From Chlorella sorokiniana (lineage: Eukaryota; Chlorophyta; Trebouxiophyceae; Chlorellales; Chlorellaceae): a stretch of 64,000 bases of DNA. How positions within the stretch are numbered: the stretch's first letter is position 1; each line of letters starts with the position of its first letter. Below, piece after piece: positions 11,138 through 22,200 of this stretch. The notes under the pieces were generated by a model. That model saw nothing but the letters and a program-made list of their open reading frames with translations. It made no database searches and was not told the origin of the DNA. A program made the translations under genes and the position numbers. The DNA lies in the NCBI GenBank assembly GCA_025917655.1, contig CP084616.1:1054001-1118000 (forward strand). The letters are read 5' to 3'.

Positions 11138-14100
11138 CTACGCGCGTTTGCGCTTCACCGAACCCTTGGCGCTGGCCAGGCGCCGCAGCTTGCTTCCCCG
11201 ACCGCCAGGGCTGCGCCTGCGGCACAGCGCGGCGCAGCAGGGCAGCGGTGAGGGGCCAGCAGCGGGCGGGGCAGCGGCGGCAGTTGGCTGCTGCGTTCGC
11301 GGCGGGCACCTCAACTGGCGGCCCAGCAAGCCACAGCACAAAGGGCGGGGGTGGAGGCACGGGCGACCAGCGGCTGTGCGCACCCGCAACTGAGCCCTGC
11401 TCACCTGCCGAGCCATCCGCGTATGCGTCTGACAGCACGTGCCTGTTGGCACCAGCAGCGGAGGCACGGCCTTGCTGCGAGCCAGTGGTGATGGTGAGGC
11501 CGCCCGGGCGGCGCCGCCGGGCAGGGGCGCGCCGTGGGGCGCCGCAGCACCGCTGCTGACCACAGCGCCAGCCGCGCCCTGCGATGCAGGCGACGGCAGC
11601 GCAGCGGCTCCCGGGGAGGGCAGCGGGCCGCAGGGGAGAGCAGCGTGCCGGGGATGGCAGCGCGTCGAACGACGGCAGGCGGCCGAGGGAAGCGGCGGGC
11701 TGCGCGCCCCACGCCGCCGCCGGCTGCGCCGCGTGAGGGGCCCCATGGTGCGGCGGCTGCATGGGTCCATAGCCGGGTGGCGATGCTGCTGCTGCTGCCG
11801 CGTAGAGCTGCTGCTGCCGCTGCATGGCGGTCGCATATGCCTGCGAGTAGGCGGCAGCCGCATCTCCAGCGCCGCTGCCCAGCAGCTGCGCCAGGCCGCC
11901 GCTGCCGGCGTGCAGCGCGGCATGCGGCCACTGCTGCAGCACGCTCAGCCGCCCCGCCTGCATCGCCGCAAGGGTGGAGGGCGGCGGCCCGCTGCGCTGC
12001 TGCGCATACGCTGCGGCGTAAGCGGCGGAGGAGGCTGGGTGGGGCGGAGGCAGCCCGCTGCCTTCGCTCAGCCCCAGCTGCTGCAGCGCCGACAGGCCGG
12101 AGGGCTGCGTGCCCGCCGAGCCGGCGGCGCCATGGGAGGCCTGGCTCAGCTGCAAGCTGCCGGAGTTGCCAAACCCAAACCCTCCGGCGCTGGTTGCTGC
12201 GGCCGGGGCCGGCGCGTAGGAGGCGCCGCCGCCAGAGAGCACCGCTGCCTGCAGCCCGGCAAAGGGGGTGCCGCCGTCGCCGCTGCGCCATTGAGCGCTG
12301 CATGGCTGGGGCGCCAGCGGCGGCAGCATCGCGCTGCCAAAGGGGGAGGAGTCGAGGCTGCCGCGGAAGGAGCCGCCGCTGTGGGGCAGCGCCGTTGCGG
12401 GGAGCTGCTGCAGCTGGCCTGGCGAGCGGCTGGCGCAGGCGCTGCTGCCGCCACGGCCCCTGGAGCTGCCGGCACTGCCGCTGCCGCTGTCGTTGCTGCT
12501 GGCCGCCTGCTGCGCGCCAAAGGACGACGCACCCAGCGCGGCCGATGTGCCAACAGAGCGAGGGCTGGTAAGGCCGGCGGGTGCGCTGGGGGCGCCAGAG
12601 CGGCAGAGACCCCCGCCGCACCGGCATCCAGCGGCGGCGACGCCCCCTGCCCATGCAGCTCGCTCTGCAGCGTCGCCGTCGCCGGTGCATCTTGCGGCCG
12701 CCGCGGCCGCACTGCCGCTCGCAAAAAACTGGGCCAGGAAGGCCTCGGCGCTGGACCGGCGCGGCGGCGCGGCCGCCACTTCCACCCCCGGCGCCTGCTG
12801 CTGCTGCTGCTGCGCCGCCGCCGCGGCGGCAGCCCCGGCCTGCTCGCCAGGCATCCAGGCGTCCAAGTTGCCGCTGGGTTTCAGCTCCGGAACATCCCAG
12901 TCGATGTTGGGCAGCGGGTCGGCTGCAGGGGGCAGGCGGCGGCGGCGGCAGCGGGTGAGCTGGGCTGGCCAGCGCAAGAACAGCCGCTCAGTCGAATCTG
13001 CCACCTGCAGCGATCCGCTGCAGCGGCTTCCTGGACAAGATCAAGCACGGGGCATCCCAACAACAGCATTGGGACGTGGCCAAGCGCTGGGAGGTGCTGG
13101 GCTGCCGACAGTGCGCAGCCTGGGTGGGGGCAGGGGGAGGCGAAGGGGGGCCAGGCAGGCGCAGGTGCAGCGGGGGGTTCACGGCTGGAGAAGCTCACCG
13201 GCGGGAGCGCTTGCGGGGCGGCGGCCCCGAAATCATCCTCGACAGGAAGTCGAAACGATCCATGGAAATCACGGCAGGGCCCAGGCTGCCGCCGCCGCCC
13301 GGCACCAGCCCAGGCTCCGCCCGCGGCGGCGGCGCAGCCGCCTGCACCTCGGGCGCCGCAAAGGGCGAGGGGTAGGCGGGGGCGGTTCCGGCGGTGTATG
13401 CCGCCGCGACGCTGGTCGCGAGGGGCGCTGCGGATGCGGAGCAGGGCGGCTGCAGGGGAGGGGAGGGGCAGTGGGCTGTGAGCTGCAGGACGCCGCCCGG
13501 ACCACACATCCCTCGTGCGCCGCAACCCGGCGGCGCCCTTGCACAGCCAGCACCGCGCCAAGCGGGTTAACTGGACAACCCACACACACCCCATTTTCAA
13601 CCCCCCCTCCACCCACCCCCCACCCACCCATCCACCCACCCGGCGAGAGCGCCAGGCCTCCACAGCACGCGCCACCTTGGCGCTGACATTCATGAGGCGG
13701 GCCATCTCGGCGTGGGTCGCCACCGGCTTGCTCTCCTGCGCACAAGGGCATGCATTGATGATGGCAGGGCCCCACACGTGCGGGCGGAGGCGGCTGTGCT
13801 GCTGCTTGAGCGCTGGCGCTCTTTGGCTGCGCGCGCTGGCCGCAGCGGCGGCCACAGGGCTTCGGCGCGGGGCTCGAGGCAGCTGCGCGTGACTGACGCT
13901 GCGACGGCGCTTCCGGGATGGCGACTGGGTCTGCGGGGCCAACCGACGCCCTCGAGATAGATTCCCTAGGCGCCCCCAACCGCCGCGGCGCCGCCTCACC
14001 TCCAGCATGAGCAGCGCGGAGTCAATTAGGTTCATTTTGGGGTGCAGGGTTGCAGCGCGGTGCGGAGCCAGGCTCATGGTGTTCAGCAGCGCCCCCGCAG

Positions 14101-14205
14101 CTCCACCAGGTCGCCGTAAAACTGCTTGCGCAGCGAGGCCTGCACCGCCGCGTAGCTGGCGGCCAGGTTGGCGGCGCCCGCCGTGGCGGCTGGAAATGCT
14201 GCCAT
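11138..14205 (-). CDS. Ala/Gln/Ser-rich nuclear protein, unrecognised
   Basis: I do not recognise the family. The proposed start is the ATG at 14205-14203 (MAAFPAATAGAANLAASYAA), which follows an acceptor-like CCGCAG; an upstream 5' exon cannot be excluded. The best conserved-looking parts are N-terminal: SLRKQFYGDLVELRG, HPKMNLIDSALLMLE, and in the next exon THAEMARLMNVSAKVARAVE, all predicted helices. A later exon ends in DRFDFLSRMIS and PPPRKRSRR, a strong nuclear localisation signal. The next exon (PLPNIDWDVPELKPSGNL) runs into a long low-complexity region with Ala, Gln and Ser runs (about 12890-11500). The last exon gives GSKLRRLASAKGSVKRKRA, a second basic signal, then the stop at 11138. 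The design (two short helical blocks, nuclear signals, activation-like low complexity) suggests a transcriptional regulator. This is inference. One frame break lies at 14092-14096 in a homopolymer. Confidence 0.6.
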
Positions 14206-15071
14206 GCTCCCGGCGCTCGCCTGCGGAGGGTTTGGGATGCAGCCATCTGGGTGGGGCCGTGATGTGGGGAGCCTGCAAAGGCGGCCCTGGCCCGGTCTGA
14301 AGCGTGCGGCCCAGGCGCAAGCGGCGGCAGGAACGTGCCGAATGCAGCGCCGCCCTTAGGCCCAGCCCCGCGGCCTGTGCGGCGCTTCGGTGGTAGCGCT
14401 GCATTTCGCGGGTTTCAGCACGCTGAGCGCATAGCAGGGCCCGGGTGCCCTTGGGCAGTGCGAGGGTGTCCGCAACCTCGAAAGCGAGGGCCCCTCAGCT
14501 CCCTTCCGGGGACCGAACAGCGTTTTAACGTGGCTGCCTGACGTGCAGGAACGCCGTCGAGGAGGCTTGGGGTGGCCGCCATGGACGGGGACCCACATTC
14601 ACCCCCAAGGGGCACAGCAACCTGCCTGCTCAAGGGTCCTCACGCCTGCTTGCAGCGCGTCTGTTGGTGCTTCTCCGTAGATGAGAGAGCCCGAAAGGGC
14701 CTGCCGGACCAGCAGGCCCTCGGGTACGTGCTGCGTGAGCAACAGGGCTGCCCACTGAATGGTCGAACAAGAGACAATGATGCACAGACAGAAGCGACTG
14801 AGAGCAACGTCGGGGCTGGGCGCTTCCAACCATGGCTCAACCCTCGGGTGGCGCTTTGTTCATGAGGCACACCAACAGGGCAGGTCATCCAACCCATCCG
14901 TCTGGAACAGCTCAACGCGTTTGTGACACAGTGATTCGATGCCAGCAAGGGACAGCGGGCGCAGGCGGATCCTTCGTCAGCACAGGACTGCGCCCTTGGG
15001 GGCGAGCGGCCACCACCCGAGCGGTCGCGTCCCCTGCAGCTGCAGGCTGGTGCCCGCACGCATGTGTTCCT
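14206..15071. other. Intergenic, no gene seen
   Basis: This region lies upstream of the Ala/Gln-rich protein gene and downstream of the DNAJC11-type gene; both are on the minus strand. It would hold the promoter and any 5' UTR exon of the former and the 3' UTR of the latter. Open frames here are short and have no recognisable content. Confidence 0.4.
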
Positions 15072-18000
15072 TCAATCCAGCCCAGCGCTGCTGCTGTCTC
15101 CGCGGTGCAGAAAGGAAGGGTTGTCCCGCCAGAGCTCGGCGCCCAAGGAAGCCGTGCTGGGTGCTGCACTCGGCAGAGCGCCGCCGCCGCGGGCGCCGCT
15201 TCCCGCCGCCGCCCGCCCAAGCTCCTCGGCAAGCTGCACCACAGCGCGCCGCTCGCCATCATCCTCCACCAGCACGCCGCGGCCCGGCAGCGAAGCGCCC
15301 TCGCTGTCGCTGATGGTGGCGCGGTACGGGCGGCCCTGCGGGCGCAGTACAAAGCAGGGCGGCACGCTCAAACCTACCCGCCCGTCAGCGCTGGATACAG
15401 GCCCAAGCCCGCCCCAGGAGCATCCCAGCATGCCCTTCCCAACCCCTGCCTTGCCTTGAAAGTGAAGTAGACGAGAAGGAGCTTGGTGGCGCCGGGAGAG
15501 GGGTCGCAAAGCCCATCAGCCCGCTCTTGGGGTAGCCTGCCGTGCGGGTGGGGGCGGTGCAAGCAGCGGCAGAGTGAGGGCGGGGCAGGCTGGAGCTGAG
15601 GGGCAGCGTGGGGGGTGTGGGGCCGGCCAAGGCACTGCCACAAGCCCCAGAGGCAATCGCTTGGCCGCGTGCGCGCGCCCCCCCCCGGGGGCTCTCGGCA
15701 GGGGTCTGTAGGTGCGCAGGAACGGTGCCGGGTGCGGGCGCGTTCCGCTTGCCTGTGTGGAAGACCACCCTGCCCCCTTCCGTCATGTACTGCACCGCCA
15801 CAGTCACGTCGGCCACTGGCAGCAGCTCATCCTCCGCCCCGGCCGCCTCTCCATCCGCCGGCGGCCCCGCCTGCTGCTCCAGCTGCCCCCTGCTCCTGCT
15901 GCTGCTGCTGCTGCTGCTCCTCCGAGGCGTCGGCCGCAGGCTGCTGCGCCTGCCGCGCTCGCGCAGCGCCCTGGGCTGCGGCAGCGGCCGCCGCCGTGGC
16001 CCGCAGCATGCGCTGCGGCGCTCCCCCGCGCCGCCTGCAGCACCGCCGCCTCCTCGCCGTACAGCGCCAGCACAACAACCAGGCCGCCGCCGCGGAGCTC
16101 CTGTGCCAGGCGGCGCGCCGCCACGGGCGCCAGCAGCTTCGCGGCGGACCGCGCGAGCGCCAGCTCGCCGCCGATCGCGGCGGCGTGGCGGCGGCGCTCC
16201 CGGCCGCCCTCGCGGCATCGATGCGGCGGCGCAGCGGCCCCACAACCAAGTCGCGGGCGGTCAGGTAGAGCAGCGGCGGCGCCAGGTAGGCGGCCGCCAG
16301 CACGGGCCAGTCGAGCGGGTTGGAGGAGAGCAGCACGGGGAACTCAAACAGGTGCCCCGCACGGTTGTACCGCAGCTTCAGGGTGATGCCCTGACGGACG
16401 GGGGGGGGGGGCACAGGTGGGGTGTTTCATGGGCATGCAGCGAGCTGGGACAGCCCAGCTGCCATGCTTCGTTTCGACCTGCTTGCTACCGTGCATTCAA
16501 ACAGCGCGCTGGTGGCTGCCTCGCACCTCCCAACACCAGCCCTCCCCTCGCTCCCGATCGCCAAGCGGTACGGTCAAGTCAAGGTGAGGCGAGGGCGTCG
16601 CACCTGCATGCCCACGTTGACGGCGCAGCCGGCGGTGGCCACATCAGAGAAGCGCTTGGAGCCGCCCACGTCCAGCTCCACCCCCGCTGCGGTCAGCTTG
16701 AGGGCGCAGCGCGCGGTGGCGGCGCCCGCCAGCTGGCGCACGACACGGCACACCAGCCCCGTCGCCGCCCCCACCTCCAGCCGCGCCGCCAGCAGCAGCT
16801 TCTCGGTGCGGCGGGTGAGGCCCAGCGACATGCCGGCCGCCTCGGGCGGGCCCACCACCCAGCTGTACTCGCCGCTGACGCTGGCGGACAGCTGCCGCGT
16901 CGTCACAAACTGCGCAGTTGGCGGGGGGAGGGGGCGGCGGCCCTCCCGGGTTTGGCGCTGGAGCGCAGCTGGCAGCAGAAGCAACGGAAGCGGGCCCCTG
17001 ACCGGAGCAGACGCAGCAGCTGCAGCTGCTGGCAGCCCCTGCCAGCAGCAGCGCCACGACATCCCTTCCCTTGCACTGCCGCCCCTCTCGGCCCCCCCCC
17101 CACCCCCACCTGCAGGCCCATCCCCGACGCCTGCGGCTGCCAGGTGGCCACCAGGGAGGCCGACGACTGGGGACAGCTGCACGCTGTGCTGCGCCGACAG
17201 CAGCGTGCGCAGCCCCACCGCGCCGTGCACCTCCAGGCTGCTGTAGTCGGCAAAGGCGCGCTTGTAGCCCGCCAGGAAGGAGCCGCCGCCCACGCCCTTG
17301 CGCACGTTGACCAGGCCTGGAGCGGGGGGTGGGGGGGGGGGGGGGCTGGGGCCGTGAGGGGCGCTTGCTTGTGTGGTTGGCAAGGCGCAGGGCGGGTGAG
17401 GGGAGGGAGTGCACCCCTGGCATGCCGGCTGCCGTGCACCCTCGCACGACGCCGCTTCGCAAGGCTCGCCAGGCCGGGGCCCGCGATCCAGCCCAAGGCA
17501 GGCGACAGGCAGGAGCAGCGGGCCCCGCGGGCAGAGGGCGGCGGCGGGCGGCGCCGCCGGCTCACCCCCAGGTGCGCCACGTCCTGCTCCGACCCCAGCC
17601 AGCCCCAGTGCCGCGACTCCAGCGGCACATCCAGCCCCGAAGTCATGTAGATCGAGGTGAGCTCGGGGGTGCGCGGCAGGGAGGCGTCGTACGGCCGCAC
17701 CAGCGCTGCAGGCGGGGGTCGCGGGGCAGGGGCAGCGCTCGCCGAGGGGCGGGCGAGGGTCGCAAGCAGAGCCTGCACGAGGCAGGCAGAAGGCGGCGCA
17801 GACACCACAGCCGCCGCCGCCGTTCGGCCGGAGGCAGGCTGTCGCTTGATGTCGCCCGGGCGCTCTCCGTCCCCCCCCCCCACCACACACACAACACAAC
17901 ATGCGGGCTCAAAGCACGCGCGGCGAGTCGTCTGGTGCAGGGTCCCACCCGTGGCGTCCGCCTTGAACACGTACACGCCGCGGTAGTTGACCTGCGCCTC

Positions 18001-18763
18001 CAGCGCATCCTTCTTCTGCTGTGCCTGGAAGGCCTCCCACTCCGCCCGCAGCTCCTCCCGCGTCCGCACCCGCTCGCCCACCTGGCAGCCAGGAGGCGGC
18101 GCAGGCTCCCGGCATTGGCGCGCGGCTCGAGCGAGCGGGGGTCGAAAACCCCTGGCGGGCAAGCCGCTGCATGCTTCCGGGCTGCCAGGCTGCTTGGGAG
18201 GCTCGATGGAGGCAAGCAGCAGGCGGGAAGCAGCGCATCCTGCTGCAGGCAGCAGCCGCAGGCTCAGCCGCGGCTCGCCCCCGCCCGGCGCCACCCACCT
18301 CCAGCCCTGCTGCCAGGCCCTCCTTGCCATACACGTCATAGATGTCGCGCTTCTGGGGGTCACTCAACACCTGCGCCAGGGCAAGAGGCAGCCACACTGT
18401 GGGACCGCCGCTTGGACCTCTGGAGCCCCGCCAGCCGTGGTGGGCAGCGGCAGGCAAACGCACTTGTTGCTCAGTTCCTGGCAACGCGGCCCCCGTCTCT
18501 GTGCAGAGCGGCGCACACTAGCGCATGGTGCCAACATGGAGCGCACTGCTCCCGAGATGGTCACACACCTCGTAAGCCTCCTGGATGCGCATGAACAGCT
18601 CCGCCGCCTCGTCGTGCTGGGCGGCGTTGTGCACCTTGTCCGGGTGCAGCGCGGTGGCCAGTTGGCGGTAGGCACGCTTGATCTCATCCTCAGTGGCGGT
18701 CGGGGAGACACCCAGCAGGGCGTAGAGGGACCTGCCGTCGTCGCTGTCGCCAGCGGCTGCCAT
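15072..18763 (-). CDS. DNAJC11-type mitochondrial J-domain protein
   Basis: The start is the ATG at 18763-18761. The J domain is in the first two exons: [20 protein letters not shown], the HPDK tetrapeptide, then [18 protein letters not shown]. The rest follows DNAJC11 rather than other J proteins: [14 protein letters not shown], a linker ([20 protein letters not shown]), the DUF3395/beta-barrel-like part ([59 protein letters not shown]), and a C-terminal segment with [25 protein letters not shown] and [19 protein letters not shown]. Animal DNAJC11 is associated with the mitochondrial MICOS complex and cristae; the same role here is inferred. The final intron (15454 to 15336) appears to be GC-AG. 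A one-base frame break lies at 15508-15510 in a T run of the coding strand. The stop is at 15072. Confidence 0.88.
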
Positions 18764-19203
18764 GGCTGCTCAAAATGGAGCGACTATCAGGTTCTGATGA
18801 GTTGTCTTCAGTCGCAGGATGTTACTGAAATTGGACTCCGCTGCACATGGCTGCCCCAGCCAGCGCTTTTCGGTGGGAAGGGACAGCTCCTCAAACCCAG
18901 ATGCTCAGTCCGCCTATGAAGCGATCACACTGAATTTAGGGATGAATGCAGGCTAGCTATGCCGCAAAACCGGGGGCTCCGTGCAGCTGTACATGTCCAC
19001 TGTACTGCAGCCCCTCCCAAAATGGAGCTGCTCCCGGCCTTGAATTGCTGCGGAGCACTCAGCGGGTCTCCGTAATCATCATCTGGTGAACAGCGGAGGA
19101 CAGGGCCGAGTCCCTCACAAACCGCTTAACAGGCAGGGCCGCTGCGAGGGTCCTATGCAAGGTTAAGCGCGTGTGAACCGGTAATAACGGCCGGTTGTGC
19201 GAC
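18764..19203. promoter_or_regulatory. Divergent promoter, J-protein and MAPKKK genes
   Basis: Only 440 bases separate the two start codons, so both promoters and 5' UTRs must fit here. The stretch is clearly less G+C-rich than the exons. I see no unambiguous TATA box. Confidence 0.4.
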
Positions 19204-22200
19204 ATGGGACAGTGCCTGAGCTCAGCAGCCCACGACGCCCCGCAGCACTTCAAGGTGAGTCACGGGCTGAGGCCCGAGCACGCGCCTTTCGCTCCATCCC
19301 TAAGAAATAACTGCGCGTAAGGGAGCCGCAGGGCCCCAGCGGCATGCCTGGCCAGACCCTGACAGCCACCTGCCGCCGGCTGCTGCCTCGACTGTGCAGG
19401 GCCGCTGGCAGCAGGGCGGCCTGGCCGATGGGCTGGCAGCCTTTGGCGCTGCCGACAAGTATGGGGCTCTGGGGGAGCAGGCCAAGCCTGCGTACACCAC
19501 CACGGTGCGGCTGCTTGCCTGCTTGCGTGCCCCTTTGACGCAGCCCGCTCTGTGCTTGCGGCAACCGTCGGCCGCCACGCCCGCCGCTGGGTGCAGGCGG
19601 ACGTGGGGCTGGGGCCCAAGGCCCGGGACGAAAAGTTTGGGCTCATGCACGACAAGGCGCCAGCGCCGCTGCAGCTTGAACGCATCGATGAGGACGCCGC
19701 GCTGCAGGGTGCGCGCCCCTTGGGCTCTGTCCTGTGCTGGCGCTCCTTTGTTGCAATGCTTCCAGTAGGCTTTTCAGCGCAGGGCATTGCCGCCCATCGT
19801 GTGCCTCACACCTTCGCCTCCTCCCAGGCGGCCCAGAGAGCTCGCCGATGAAGGCGCTGCCAACAACCGCGCGCGGCGGAGACACCACGCACGGCGGCCC
19901 TGCCGCCGCCCTCAAGCCCATCAACTGGATGCGGGGGAGCTGGTGGGGCAGGGCGCCTTTGGCTCAGTGTTTGTGGCCATGGACAACGACACAGGAGAGC
20001 TGATCGCGGTGAAGCAGGTGTGGCTGGAAGGTCGAACAACGCTGGCCGGCATGCAGCCGGTTTGGGCCGGCGTAACGGGGGGCGCTGCGGCGAACAGCAA
20101 TAATCAAGACACCCCAAACGCTGTGCCAGTCGCTCGGCAGCTGCGGCGGTTGCTGCTGTTTGTGGGTGCTGGAAAAGCCGGTTCATGCGGTGTGGTGTTG
20201 CAGAGGCTGTTGAAGCGCCTTGCGTCACGCCTCCCTTGCCTCCCTGTCGCCCGCAGGTGCACATCCCACGTGGCGGCTCCCAGGCCAAGAAGGTGGAGGA
20301 GAACATCCGGTCGGTGGAGGAGGAGGTGCAGCTGCTGCAGCAGTTTGACCACCCCAACATCGTGCGCTACCTGGTGCGCGGGCTGGGCAGCCGGCTCGCG
20401 GCGGCCTGCCACGCTGTGCTGCCTGCCTTCGCTCGCCCCGTGTCCTCCGTGTGGGGTGCGGTCGGTGTCGGCTGACAGCCCGTGCTGCACTGACAGCTGC
20501 GCGCTAGCGCCTGCCCGCCCCCTGTCCATGCCAGCCAGCCTGGGGTGCACCCACACCACGCCCGCCGCATCCCCCTCCCCCCCCCCCGACTGCCGCAGGG
20601 CACCGAGAAGAGCGAGGAGTGCCTGCACATCTTCCTGGAGTACGTCCCCGGCGGCTCCATCGCCTCCCTGCTGGCCAAGTTTGGGTGCTTCAAGGAGAGC
20701 GTCATCCGCGTGTACACCAAGCAGATCATGGCGGGCCTGGAGTACCTGCACAGGTGGAGGGGGCGAAGGGTGGCGTGGTGCTGCAGCAGGGGCTGTGGGG
20801 TGGCAAGCGATCGTGTGTGCGCGCGCCTGTGTGTGGTGGTTGGGGAGGAAAGGGGACAAGGTTGTCAAGTGTATCAATGTGCCGTCTGAGCTGGAGTCAA
20901 GCTCTCCCTGCATGATTTGAGGTGCTGCTGCGCACCTCCGCCTACAGCCCTCCGGCTTTCCGTACCCTTGCGAAGTGGCCTGCCCACGTGTGCATGCCCA
21001 CACATCCCACCCGCCGCCCGCTGCCGCCGCCGCCCCGCGCCGCTGCAGCAAGGGCGTGATGCACCGCGACATCAAGGGCGCCAACATCCTGGTGGACCAC
21101 ACGGGGCTGGTCAAGCTGGCCGACTTTGGGGCCTCCAAGAAGCTGGAGGACCTGGTGACCGTGGGTGAGCCGTGTGGGAGTGTGCTTGTGTGCGTGTGTG
21201 TGTGTGTGCTTGTGTTTGTGTGTTGGTGGGGGAGCGGCGTATGGTGGGCATCGTGACGTGACCTGTGTGGTGGGCACTGCAGCTGCCGCTGCCTGGGCTG
21301 TGCCTGCTGCGACAGCCATGAGCGTGCCAGCCGACGCTGCGTGGCAGCCTGCTGCTGCCGCCCCGCGCCCGACCCCGACCCCCGCTCCTGCCCGCCATCG
21401 CTCCCTCACGCGCCCCCCCCCCAGCCGACGGCAACAAGTCTGTGCGGGGCACGCCCTACTGGATGGCGCCCGAGGTGATCACCCAGACGGGGCACGGCCG
21501 CCAGGCGGACCTCTGGTCGGTGGCCTGCACCGTGCTGGAGATGGCCACGGGCGGCCGCCCTGAGCACGCAGTACACCAGCCAGGTGGGTTCGGGGCGGGG
21601 AAATGGGGAGAGAGGGAGGAGGGGGTTGTTTGATAGGCTGTCGCCAGAGGCCCAGCCGCGCTCGCTGCCTACCACTTCGTGTCGGCGGTCGTTCACCGTG
21701 CATGCACCTCCTTGGCTGGCGCGTGTTGCTTGCCTCGCAGCCTGGCTTGTGCCCCACAGCCCCCACCCACCCCCACGCCACCCCCGCTCGCCCCCACCCT
21801 CCCGCCTGAATGACCCCCCAGGTGGCGGCCATGTTCCACATCGCCTCCTCCAAGGGCCCCCGAGATCCCGCAGCACCTCTCCCCCGAGTGCAAGGACTTC
21901 CTCTACCTTTGCTTCAACCGCGACTGGAAGGCGCGCCCCCGCCTCCACCCTCCTCCTCCACCCCTTCCTGGCCGACGTGCCGCTGCGGGCCCAGCCGGGG
22001 GCCCTCGCCCTCCGCCGCCGCCCTGTCGCAGGTGAGGGCGGGGGCGGGGCAGGGGTGGGGCGGGGCAGGCAGCAAGCGGGCAGCTGCCCCGATGGTTGGT
22101 GCTGCCTCGTGCATGCAAGGCAAGCAGTGGCGTGCTGCCGGGCCGTTGACGGTGCGGGCTGGGCGCTTCTGTGCGGCGCAGGCCTGCCGCGTGCCCCGCA

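Noticed and set aside
11439-13481. Long plus-strand open frame (680 codons) opposite the Ala/Gln-rich nuclear protein gene
   Set aside because: The minus strand shows ordered blocks, nuclear signals and intron borders; the plus frame is Arg/Ala-rich text expected from the antisense of Ala/Gln codons.
15608-17650. Long plus-strand open frame (680 codons) across the J-protein gene
   Set aside because: The minus strand matches DNAJC11 exon by exon; the plus frame runs through introns and exons alike.
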